A stretch of DNA of 64,000 nucleotides from Bacteroidota bacterium (GTDB lineage: Bacteria > Bacteroidota > Bacteroidia > Chitinophagales > BACL12), in assembly GCA_016706255.1 (NCBI GenBank), contig JADJJZ010000003.1, positions 523,501 to 587,500 on the forward strand, written 5' to 3'. Positions 43,525 to 51,074 of this stretch are shown here, in pieces. The notes under the pieces are model-generated. The model was not told where the DNA came from. It worked only from the letters and a program-made list of their open reading frames with translations, and searched no databases. How positions within the stretch are numbered: the stretch's first letter is position 1; every line of letters begins with the position of its first letter. A program made the translations under genes and the position numbers.

Positions 43525-44160
43525 GTAAATAACAGCCGAAACCACAGAGCAACACAGAGAAAATACACGCAAAGTGCACGGAGAATTTTACTAAAAACAA
43601 AACAATACATCTTTATAAAAACCACACAACACCACTTTGCGCCCTTTGCCCTTCGCGTCCTTAGCGAGAAAAAAAACCGCGGAAAAAAACACAGCAAATA
43701 ATTACACAAATAAAATCACCACAAACACACACCCTACCACTTAGCGCCCTTTGCCCTTCGCGTCCTTTGCGAGAAACAAAACACTGCGAAAAAAAAAACA
43801 CCGCGAGAAAAAATACAGCGAGAAAAAACACCACCGAATAATCACACAAATAAAATCATCATAAAATCAAACAATACAACTTTGCGCCCTTTGCCCTTCG
43901 CGTCCTTAGCGAGAAAAAAACCGCGGGAAAAAACACTGCGAGTAAAACTGCGAGAAAAAAAGACAAGCAAATACACACGCAAATTTCACAAAAAAAATCT
44001 CCAAACATTAATACAATAAACCTTAGCGCCCTTTGCCCTTCGCGTCCTTAGCGAGAAACAAAACACTGCGAAAAAAAAAACACAGCGCGAAAAAAACACC
44101 GCGCGAAAAAATACAGCGAGAAATAACCCTACCACAAATATTCACCAAAAACCTTGCGCG
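43525..44160. repeat. Tandem repeat array, about 140 bp period
   Basis: The core GCGCCCTTTGCCCTTCGCG begins at 43639, 43744, 43884 and 44026 (spacings 105, 140, 142). The copies share a GAGAAAAAAACACCGCGA-like context and AT-rich linkers. No gene is present between the porin promoter and the lipoprotein gene; open frames in this stretch are low-complexity artefacts. Confidence 0.85.
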
Positions 44161-44167
44161 CTTACCT

Positions 44168-44599
44168 TCACCACTTAACATCAATAATTTTATACCGCTC
44201 CGCATAAACCTTCGCTTCATTCTCCGTTTCGAAAATTTTAATTAATTCGAAAGAAGTAGTCACCACCTCATCATCATCTCCTAAATTAATAATCATACCG
44301 TTTGGATCAACCTTGTCCAGACAAACATCCAACAAACAATATTTTTGCGGGAAAGCATTTACATCTTCCACTTGTTTATCGGGAGCATAGTAACTGATAT
44401 CTAATTTGCGAATCACCGTACAAAATTCATTCGGCTGATTTTTAAATGGTTCTTCGGGAGTAATTAACGTTTCATCAGTAATATTCGGCTGTTCGATCGT
44501 CGTATTATTATCAATAGGTGTTTCTTTTTCCTCCGCAGTATTCCTTCCGCAACCATAACCCATTATTAAAACAAATACTATAAAAATGAATTTGCGCAT
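44168..44599 (-). CDS. Predicted lipoprotein of unknown function
   Basis: The frame is open to 44632, but ATG 44599 gives a lipoprotein signal with lipobox IMGYGC (MRKFIFIVFVLIMGYGC). The mature region is acidic, with TPIDNNTTIEQPNITDETL, then a globular part with YCLLDVCLDKVDP and a C-terminal EAKVYAERYKI helix. Two Cys in CLLDVC and one in FCTV could form disulfides. It is encoded 4 bases downstream of the DUF4442 gene, so they are probably one operon. No family is recognised. Confidence 0.7.
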   Translation of the reverse strand: MRKFIFIVFVLIMGYGCGRNTAEEKETPIDNNTTIEQPNITDETLITPEEPFKNQPNEFCTVIRKLDISYYAPDKQVEDVNAFPQKYCLLDVCLDKVDPNGMIINLGDDDEVVTTSFELIKIFETENEAKVYAERYKIIDVKW

Positions 44600-44603
44600 A
44601 CAA

Positions 44604-45098
44604 TTATTTTTTTGCTTTAAACGACCATTCAATAATAAAATTGCTTACCACAGTGCCATCCTTTAATCGGCCTGTTGACTTGCAAACAACGGTAACACCT
44701 TCACCATCCGACAATGTTTTTTCCACTGCATCAAAAATTGCCTTTCCATTTTCGCAGGTAAAATAAACGCGTGCCTGTGCTTTTTTGGTGTATGCAGCTT
44801 CCAATTTTGTCACCAGCATCGAAACCGGAGCACTTTTCCCCTGAATAGCCATTAACCCTAAAACGCCGGTACTCATTTCCGCCGCCATAGCTTGGGTAGC
44901 AAAGTATACCGACTTAAACGGATTTTGCGATAACCATTTAAATGGAATACTCGCCACGGCGTGTTCCGCATCCAATTCCCTGACCCGCAAACCCGCCAAC
45001 AAAGCAATAGGCATTTTCTGCAACATAAACAGCTTAAACAACCATTTATGCAACACATTGCGCCTAAAAACCACCTGTTTATTATTCAATTCCCCCAT
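44604..45098 (-). CDS. DUF4442 hotdog-fold thioesterase-like protein
   Basis: The ORF opens further up to 45170, but homologues start near MGELNNKQ or slightly later, so 45098 is used. The protein (about 164 residues) resembles DUF4442, a hotdog-fold relative of PaaI-type acyl-CoA thioesterases, with NPFKSVYFATQAMAAEMSTGVLGL as its signature. Catalysis is unproven and the family's substrates are unknown. It is cytoplasmic. The lipoprotein gene follows 4 bases downstream. Confidence 0.8.
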   Translation of the reverse strand: MGELNNKQVVFRRNVLHKWLFKLFMLQKMPIALLAGLRVRELDAEHAVASIPFKWLSQNPFKSVYFATQAMAAEMSTGVLGLMAIQGKSAPVSMLVTKLEAAYTKKAQARVYFTCENGKAIFDAVEKTLSDGEGVTVVCKSTGRLKDGTVVSNFIIEWSFKAKK

Positions 45099-45170
45099 TC
45101 CAGTCCCGAAATTACCCCAATAATCCAAATTCCCCCAAAAAAAATCCACAAGCACATTCATCCCCCTCAA

Positions 45171-46040
45171 TCGTAAATCCGGTATGTAAGGGCGGATGCA
45201 ATTCGCCCCTACATAACGGATTTACTAACATTTGCGAAAAAATTTAATGACTATCCTCCCTCAAAAAAATCAGCACAAACTCCAAGCACACCCTCCAAAA
45301 AATCCGTCCCCATCCCTTTCCGCTTTAGCGGCCCATCCACCCACCCTCCCAAAAAAATCCGTCCCATATCCGTTCAACCCGTTTAATCCGTGTTCCCCTT
45401 AACCCACCCTCCAAAAAAATCAGCGTCCCGCCAGCGGGCACCCTTCACCCATCCACCCAAAAAAATCAGTTAAAATCCCGCCTAATCTGCGACCCGCCCA
45501 GCCGGGTTCAGCGTTCCCCAAAAAAATCCGTCCCATATCCGTTCAATCCGTTCAACCCGTGTTCCTTTTAAAAACATATCCCTAAAAATCTTAATTTGTC
45601 CACCCCATCCGTAAATCCGCTATGTAAGGGCGGATGCAATTCGCCCCTACATACCGGATTTACTTACATTTTCGAAAAAATTAAAAATTATCCTCCCCAA
45701 CAAAGAAAACACCACAAATCAAGCACACCCTCCAAAAAAATCCGTTCCCATCCCTTTCCGCTTTAGCGGCCCCTCCACCCATCCCCCCAAAAAAAATCCG
45801 TCCCATATCCGTTCAACCCGTTTAATCAGTGTTCCCCTTAACCCACCCTCCAAAAAAATCCGCGTCCCGCCAGCGGGCATCCCTAACACATCCATTAAAA
45901 AATCAGTTTAAATCACGCCCAATCAGCGACCCGCCCAGCCGGGTTCAGCGTTCCAAAAAAAATCCATCCCATATCCGTCCCATCCGTTTAATCCGTGCCT
46001 GCCTGCCGGGGCAGGTTCCCCTTTAACCCACCCACCCAAA
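45171..46040. repeat. Tandem duplication (about 438 bp) of a composite repeat cassette
   Basis: Copy 1 begins near 45173 and copy 2 near 45611. Both carry, in the same order: a hairpin (GTAAATCCG..ATGTAAGGGCG / CGCCCCTACATA..CGGATTTAC), a GCTTTAGCGGCC block, repeated CCGTCCCATATCCGTT words, and a CGTCCCGCCAGCGGGCA element. They diverge at scattered positions. No gene is present between the DUF4442 and clpS genes; the open frames here are spurious. Confidence 0.85.
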
Positions 46041-46128
46041 AAAATCAGCCTAAATCCGCCCAAATCAGCGACCCGCCTGCGGGTTCCGCGTTCCCTTTCA
46101 CCCACCATCCCCTTTCCCCGAAATTCAC

Positions 46129-46136
46129 TACCTTTG
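46129..46136 (+). promoter_or_regulatory. -7 promoter element TACCTTTG of clpS-aat
   Basis: TACCTTTG ends seven bases before the clpS ATG at 46144, implying a near-leaderless mRNA. No clear -33 TTG was found. Confidence 0.55.
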
Positions 46137-46143
46137 CACCACA

Positions 46144-46422
46144 ATGAGCACCATTCAAACAGATCACCGCATTGAAGTAGACGAACTCATCGACGGCCTC
46201 GTCGGAGTGCGGCTTATTGTCCATAACGACGACGTAAACACCTTCGAATGGGTTATCGAAAGCCTTGTCGAAATCTGTAAACACACCCTCGAACAAGCCG
46301 AGCAGTGCGCTTACATCATTCACTTTAAAGGAAAATACGCAGTGCAACAAGGCGCAAGAGCCGCTTTAGCACCCATGCGCGAGCAATTAACCGATCGCGG
46401 TATTAATGCTACCCTCGAATAA
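46144..46422 (+). CDS. clpS: Clp protease adaptor ClpS
   Basis: The 92-residue protein binds N-degrons and delivers them to ClpA/ClpC. Key segments are LIVHNDDVNTFEWVI, where DD and the preceding Asn line the N-degron pocket, and the H-containing segment QCAYIIHFKGK. It is short relative to E. coli ClpS (106) because the N-terminal extension is brief. aat follows 5 bases downstream, so both are in the same N-end-rule operon. Confidence 0.93.
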   Translation: MSTIQTDHRIEVDELIDGLVGVRLIVHNDDVNTFEWVIESLVEICKHTLEQAEQCAYIIHFKGKYAVQQGARAALAPMREQLTDRGINATLE

Positions 46423-46427
46423 TCAAT

Positions 46428-47108
46428 ATGCCCATCTGGCAACTCGATGAACGTATCATTTTTCCTGCACCACAATTTGCAGAAACCGACGGATTATTAG
46501 CCATTGGCGGCGATTTTTCTATCGAACGATTATTACTCGCCTATCGCTCCGGAATTTTTCCATGGTTTAATTACGACGATGAATGTTATTGGTTTTCTCC
46601 CGACCCGCGTTGCATTTTAATGCCCAATGAAATTATTATTTCAAAAAGCATGCAGCAGCTTTTCAAAAAAAATATTTTCACAATAAGAGTTAATACCAAT
46701 TTTGAAGGCGTAATTAAAGGTTGTGCAACAATAAAAAGAAAAGCCGATTCCGAAACATGGATCGATCATCAGTTTATTGAAGCTTACACACAATTACACC
46801 GAATGGGAATAGCACATGCTATAGAAGTATATGCAGAAAATGAATTAGTGGGCGGATTATACGGCCTTTCTATCGGTGCATGTTTTTTCGGCGAAAGTAT
46901 GTTCAGTGCAAAAAGTAATGCTAGCAAATATGCATTTATTTTTCTCGCACAAAAAATGTTGGAATTAAAATATCACTTTATCGATTGCCAGGTATATAAC
47001 GAACATTTAGCATCAATGGGTGCAAAAAATATTTCACGAAATCAATATCTCGAAATGTTGGCTGTGGCGCTCAAAGCTAAGCCGGTAAGTAGTTTAAGCG
47101 ATTTGTAA
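46428..47108 (+). CDS. aat: Leucyl/phenylalanyl-tRNA--protein transferase
   Basis: The 226-residue enzyme adds Leu or Phe from charged tRNA to N-terminal Lys/Arg, creating N-degrons read by ClpS. Landmarks are GLLAIGGDFSIERLLLAYRSGIFPWF, YWFSPDPRCIL, HAIEVYAENELVGGLYGLSIGACFFGESMFS and HFIDCQVYNEHLASMGA. Its length is close to the family norm (about 230). It is co-transcribed with clpS. Confidence 0.95.
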   Translation: MPIWQLDERIIFPAPQFAETDGLLAIGGDFSIERLLLAYRSGIFPWFNYDDECYWFSPDPRCILMPNEIIISKSMQQLFKKNIFTIRVNTNFEGVIKGCATIKRKADSETWIDHQFIEAYTQLHRMGIAHAIEVYAENELVGGLYGLSIGACFFGESMFSAKSNASKYAFIFLAQKMLELKYHFIDCQVYNEHLASMGAKNISRNQYLEMLAVALKAKPVSSLSDL

Positions 47109-47115
47109 ATTATAA

Positions 47116-47760
47116 TCAGGGCGCCAGTCTTTTTATTTCCCAATTATTATCACCCGTTTTTACATATAATAATCTGTCGTGCAAACGATTGCTCCTGCCT
47201 TGCCAAAATTCAATTTCTGTTGCCGTTAATTTATATCCGCCCCAGTGCGCAGGCCGTTTAATATCACCTTTTAATTGCACTTCAATTAATCGTTGTTCAA
47301 GCCATGCTCTGCTTTCAATTTCACTGCTCTGCGGAGAAATTACAGCACCGGCCTGACTGCCAACCGGACGAGAATAAAAATACTCATCACTTTCTTTTTC
47401 CGAAATTTTTTCTATGGTTCCGCTGATGCGAATTTGTCGTTCGAGTGGTCCCCACCAAAAATTTAAACACGCATGCGGATTTATTGCAAGATCATGTCCT
47501 TTTTTACTATTGTAATTCGTAAAAAAAACAAATCCTGTCGAATCAAATTCTTTTAATAATACAACACGTGATGAAGGTTTACCATTTACATCCACTGTAG
47601 CTAATACCATTGCATTCGGCTCTTCAATTCCCGCTTTTCCGGCCGCTTCAAACCAAAATGCAAATTGCTGCATTGCCGATGGATAAACACCACCAATATC
47701 TAATGCACCGCGCTGATAATCCTCGCGCATATGATGTAAATTGCCTTCTGTAGGTTCCAT
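47116..47760 (-). CDS. pdxH: Pyridoxamine 5'-phosphate oxidase
   Basis: The 214-residue FMN-dependent enzyme converts pyridoxine or pyridoxamine phosphate to pyridoxal 5'-phosphate. Landmarks are EPNAMVLATVDVNGKPSSRVVLLKEFD, FFTNYNSKKGHDLAINPHACLNFWW and FWQGRSNRLHDRLLY, which hold FMN and substrate contacts. Family length is about 215. It stands alone on the minus strand, convergent with aat. Confidence 0.95.
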   Translation of the reverse strand: MEPTEGNLHHMREDYQRGALDIGGVYPSAMQQFAFWFEAAGKAGIEEPNAMVLATVDVNGKPSSRVVLLKEFDSTGFVFFTNYNSKKGHDLAINPHACLNFWWGPLERQIRISGTIEKISEKESDEYFYSRPVGSQAGAVISPQSSEIESRAWLEQRLIEVQLKGDIKRPAHWGGYKLTATEIEFWQGRSNRLHDRLLYVKTGDNNWEIKRLAP

Positions 47761-47848
47761 AATTGTTAATTAAGGTGAAATTACACGCAAATTTTACAAA
47801 TTATTTCATAACTAATCATAACTTGCGTCATTATTCGTTAAAGAATTA

Positions 47849-48442
47849 ATGTTTACACACAAGTGCATATTGTTCTGCTTAATTATGGTTGCGTTGTTTA
47901 CCTGCACAACACAAAACGCTCAGGCCCAGCAGGAATTAATTCAACTTTCCGGAATTGTAACCGATGCCGAAACCATGTTTCCACTTTCTTATGCAACCGT
48001 TTCGGTGCCCAATGAAATGCGCGGCGTAAATGCATCAGTAGAAGGATTTTTTTCCATTGTGGTAAAACGCAGCGATACTTTGCAATTTAGTGCAATTGGT
48101 TATAAACCAAAGTTATATATTGTGCCCGATTCCGGCACCGATGTTATCGAATCCATCGCTGTTAAACTGGCATCCGATACACTTACACTCGAGCAATTTG
48201 TTATTTATCCCTGGCCCAGTAAAGAAGATTTCCGCGAAGCATTTTTAGCCTATCAGGAAACCCAGCAATATGTGGTTGGCCCGCTGCCCGGCTTGCGTCG
48301 ACCATGGGAAATTGATACTGTTCCCCAGGCCCCTTCTCCAATCATGAATCCGATTTCATTTTTTTACGACGAAGTGGTTAAACCCATACAATGGAAAAAG
48401 AAAAAAAGAAGTATGGTTGATAAGCTGCCCGAGTGGGAGTAA
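47849..48442 (+). CDS. Exported protein with carboxypeptidase-regulatory-like domain
   Basis: The 197-residue protein has a signal peptide (cleavage near QAQ). A beta-sandwich of the carboxypeptidase-regulatory/DUF4480-like type covers about 31-115 (LSGIVTDAETMFPLSYATVSVPNE, GFFSIVVKRSDTLQFSAIGYKP). The remaining 80 residues have no domain that I recognise. No TonB-dependent receptor barrel follows, so this is a stand-alone version of the fold that usually begins SusC-like receptors. Function unknown. Confidence 0.78.
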   Translation: MFTHKCILFCLIMVALFTCTTQNAQAQQELIQLSGIVTDAETMFPLSYATVSVPNEMRGVNASVEGFFSIVVKRSDTLQFSAIGYKPKLYIVPDSGTDVIESIAVKLASDTLTLEQFVIYPWPSKEDFREAFLAYQETQQYVVGPLPGLRRPWEIDTVPQAPSPIMNPISFFYDEVVKPIQWKKKKRSMVDKLPEWE

Positions 48443-48641
48443 CAATTTTACATCGCGTTTAAATACAATTATTTTTTTTGGGGGGAAAGGTACATACTTC
48501 GCCATAAAGTTCATTACTGCTTTTATTCACCGCAACGTTTTATATTCTATTTTTCGTCAGTAAAAATAACATACTGATGCTGCTTAGCACATGCTGAAGT
48601 TTGGTGACATCTATCATTCTTTTCTGTGCCAAGCATCACAT

Positions 48642-48670
48642 TTGTTGCGTGCGGGTCACTTGTAGCTTTG
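48642..48670 (+). promoter_or_regulatory. Promoter of the sulfide-oxidation operon
   Basis: TTG at 48642-48644 and TAGCTTTG at 48663-48670 are separated by 18 bases, matching the Bacteroidota pattern. The Sqr ATG at 48690 follows 19 bases later. The rest of 48443-48641 contains no gene. Confidence 0.65.
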
Positions 48671-48689
48671 TGATATAAATCATCAAACT

Positions 48690-49940
48690 ATGACTCGTAA
48701 ACGAATTCTAATAGCAGGTGCCGGTTCCGCCGGAACAATGATGGCGAATCACCTGAAACGTAAAGTCAATTTACACGAATGGCAAATCACTATAGTTGAC
48801 GCAGCTACTACACATTATTACCAACCCGGATTTTTATTTCTTCCTTTTGGTATTTATGACGAAGCCGAAATTCAAAAACCGATAATTAAATATATTCCCG
48901 ATGAAGTGGAATTTATTAATACCGGTATCGATAAAATTGATGCTGATCGGAATGTGGTGATATTAATTAATGGTGCTGAAATATTTTATGATATTTTAAT
49001 TATTGCCTCCGGATGTAATATCGCTCCTGAAGAAACCGAAGGTATGAAAGGCAAATTGTGGCAAAAAAATGTCTTCGATTTTTATACTTTCGAAGGCGCA
49101 AAAGCCTTACACGATAAATTACAGGGATGGGAGGGAGGCAAACTGGCCATACACATTACCGAAATGCCAATTAAATGCCCTGTAGCACCATTGGAATTTG
49201 CATTTTTAGCCGACGATTTTTTCCGCCACAAACACATGCGCGATGAAGTAGAAATAACTTATATCACTCCATTGAGCGGCGCATTTACAAAACCTTTCGC
49301 AGCTAAAAAACTGGCCCATTTAATTGAAGAAAAAAATATTAAACTGGTTACCGATTTTAATGTGGAACGCATCGATAATGACACCAAAAAAATTATCGAC
49401 TACGGTGGACAAGAAGTGGAATTTGATCTTCTGGTAACTGTTCCTTTAAATAAAGGTGCTGCATTTATTGAACGCTCCGGTTTTGGTGACGATTTAAATT
49501 ATGTGCCTACCAATAAATTCACTTTACAAACAACCGTAAAGGATAACATTTTTGCAATTGGTGATGCAACTAGTTTACCGGCTTCTAAAGCAGGTTCTGT
49601 TGCACACTTTGAGTCAGAAATTCTCACTGAAAATATTTTACACTATATAAAAGGCGAAGAATTAAAAGCCCATTTCGACGGACATGCAAATTGTTTTATT
49701 GAAACAGGCAATCACAAAGCATTATTAATCGATTTTAATTACGACCAGGAACCTGTAGACGGAACATTCCCTTTTGCCGGCATCGGACCAATGTCGTTAA
49801 TGGAAGAAACTATGCTCAACCACATGGGTAAACTCGGTTTTAAATGGATTTACTGGAATGTGCTTATGCATGGACGTGCTATACCATTTATTCATCCCGG
49901 TATGCAAAAAAGTGGTAAACATATTGTTCCCGCAGAATAA
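48690..49940 (+). CDS. Sulfide:quinone oxidoreductase-like flavoprotein
   Basis: The 416-residue protein is an FAD-dependent disulfide oxidoreductase of the Sqr group. The N-terminal dinucleotide fold has GAGSAG (10-15); the second FAD motif is FAIGDATSLPASKAGSVAHFE (around 288-308). Cysteines sit at 109 (ASGCN), 163 (IKCPVAP) and 335 (HANCFIE). Cys163 and Cys335 are placed like the active-site pair of Sqr, where they transfer a persulfide during sulfide oxidation and quinone reduction. It is a peripheral membrane protein with no signal peptide. Two sulfur-relay genes follow 27 bases on. Closely related flavocytochromes are the alternative. Confidence 0.85.
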   Translation: MTRKRILIAGAGSAGTMMANHLKRKVNLHEWQITIVDAATTHYYQPGFLFLPFGIYDEAEIQKPIIKYIPDEVEFINTGIDKIDADRNVVILINGAEIFYDILIIASGCNIAPEETEGMKGKLWQKNVFDFYTFEGAKALHDKLQGWEGGKLAIHITEMPIKCPVAPLEFAFLADDFFRHKHMRDEVEITYITPLSGAFTKPFAAKKLAHLIEEKNIKLVTDFNVERIDNDTKKIIDYGGQEVEFDLLVTVPLNKGAAFIERSGFGDDLNYVPTNKFTLQTTVKDNIFAIGDATSLPASKAGSVAHFESEILTENILHYIKGEELKAHFDGHANCFIETGNHKALLIDFNYDQEPVDGTFPFAGIGPMSLMEETMLNHMGKLGFKWIYWNVLMHGRAIPFIHPGMQKSGKHIVPAE

Positions 49941-49967
49941 AAATTTTTCACAAACAAAAATAATATT

Positions 49968-50279
49968 ATGGAAAAGCTGATTAACGGAATTTCAATCAAA
50001 GTAAATGAGGAAGGCTACCTCACCGACTTTGCGCAATGGGATAAATCTATTGCCGAAACAATTGCCCAACAGGAAAATGTAGGTGATTTAACACCAAAAC
50101 ATTGGGAAGTATTAAATTTTATTCAGGACCAATACAAAAAAAATGTGCCTTTAACTATTCGTAAAATAGGTGCAAGTGGAGTAACTGATATAAAAGAATT
50201 TTACGCTTTATTTCCCAACGGGCCACTAAAAAAAGCAGCTAAAATTGCCGGCATTCCAAAACCAGTCGGTTGTATTTAA
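49968..50279 (+). CDS. DsrC/TusE-family sulfur-carrier protein
   Basis: The 103-residue protein ends in GIPKPVGCI, the family signature with the penultimate Cys (Cys102) as persulfide carrier. The second, upstream Cys of dissimilatory DsrC is absent (the position reads GPLKKAAK), so it resembles TusE-type, single-Cys members. In TusE it passes sulfur to MnmA for tRNA thiolation; with Sqr upstream and DsrE downstream, here it may accept sulfur from sulfide oxidation. Spacing is 27 bases from Sqr and 21 to the next gene. Confidence 0.9.
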   Translation: MEKLINGISIKVNEEGYLTDFAQWDKSIAETIAQQENVGDLTPKHWEVLNFIQDQYKKNVPLTIRKIGASGVTDIKEFYALFPNGPLKKAAKIAGIPKPVGCI

Positions 50280-50300
50280 TTCACTTTTAAAAATAATTGT

Positions 50301-50822
50301 ATGGAAGATATTTTAATGAAAGAAGCTCCTGCCGTAAACGGAGTTGAGCAAAAAGAACCCATTAAAAAAATGTGTTTTATTTTATCTAAAGCCGGACTCG
50401 AAAGTGTTTATGCCTGTTTTATTATGGCAAATGGCGCACGTATGGAAGGTATTGAAGCCGAAATATTTTTTACCTTTTTTGGTTTAGATGCCGTACACAA
50501 AAAACGCCTCGAACATTTACATATTGCCACAGTTGGAAATCCGGGCATGCATATTCCAACATTTTTAGGTGGTTTACCTGGAATGGAAACTTATGCATCA
50601 CGCATGATGCGCAAACAAATGGAAGCAATGGATCTGCCAACAGTACATGAATTTCTCGATATTTTATCCGCTTCGGGTGTTCAAATGTACGGCTGCAAAC
50701 TCGCTGCCGATATGTTTAAAATTACTAAAGACGATTTATACGAAGGTATCGACAGTATCATCACCGTCGGCGATTTTTATAAACACGCAGAGGGTGAAGG
50801 TGTACACATGATTTTTGTTTGA
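50301..50822 (+). CDS. DsrE/DsrE2-like sulfurtransferase
   Basis: The 173-residue protein matches the DsrE/DsrF/DrsH-like superfamily (DsrE2-type): an alpha/beta core with KKMCFILSKAGLESVYACFIMANGA, and the conserved GVQMYGCKLAADMF in which Cys132 is the likely persulfide site. It has an extra N-terminal tail of about 20 residues. It is expected in the cytoplasm or on the membrane face, moving sulfur from Sqr to the DsrC/TusE protein. It is the last gene of the operon and is followed by a strong terminator. Confidence 0.85.
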   Translation: MEDILMKEAPAVNGVEQKEPIKKMCFILSKAGLESVYACFIMANGARMEGIEAEIFFTFFGLDAVHKKRLEHLHIATVGNPGMHIPTFLGGLPGMETYASRMMRKQMEAMDLPTVHEFLDILSASGVQMYGCKLAADMFKITKDDLYEGIDSIITVGDFYKHAEGEGVHMIFV

Positions 50823-50843
50823 TGATTAATATGCTGTAAGCAA

Positions 50844-50869
50844 AAGGCCGGTTTAACCGGCCTTCTTTT
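50844..50869 (+). terminator. Rho-independent terminator after the sulfur-relay operon
   Basis: AAGGCCGGTT and AACCGGCCTT form a perfect 10-bp stem around one base (50844-50864), followed by CTTTTT. Confidence 0.9.
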
Positions 50870-50950
50870 TGTAGATTGGTTGCCAGGTGTGATTTTTTTA
50901 ATACATTATAAATTTATATATGTTTAACTAAAATTTGTATTGTTTAGTAA

Positions 50951-51070
50951 AAATTGAATAAATTTGAAAACAAAATTTATATTGGCGATTTACAAAGTGG
51001 ATTTTATATTTTGCAAATTACCTTAAAATCAAAAAAAATAATTACTGAAAAAATAATTATAGAAAACTAA
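50951..51070 (+). pseudogene. T9SS sorting-tail remnant of a lost paralogue
   Basis: In one frame this stretch reads KLNKFENKIYIGDLQSGFYI, then ..IIIEN stop. It matches the last 35 residues of the broken gene downstream (KLEDNSIYVGDLQAGLYI..). An in-frame stop lies just before it, so it cannot be expressed. It is a leftover tail of an adjacent, duplicated T9SS gene. Confidence 0.75.
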
Positions 51071-51074
51071 ACGC

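Noticed and set aside
43525..44160. CRISPR array
   Set aside because: Spacing is regular but units are AT-rich linkers with long irregular spacers, and no cas gene is nearby.
43491..44245. Several ORFs in the repeat region (about 60-70 codons)
   Set aside because: They are made only of repeated CGCAAAG-type units, with no homology or start context.
45829..46350. ORFs overlapping clpS and the duplicated repeat cassette
   Set aside because: They are frame-shadow or repeat-derived; clpS itself has a clear family match and promoter.
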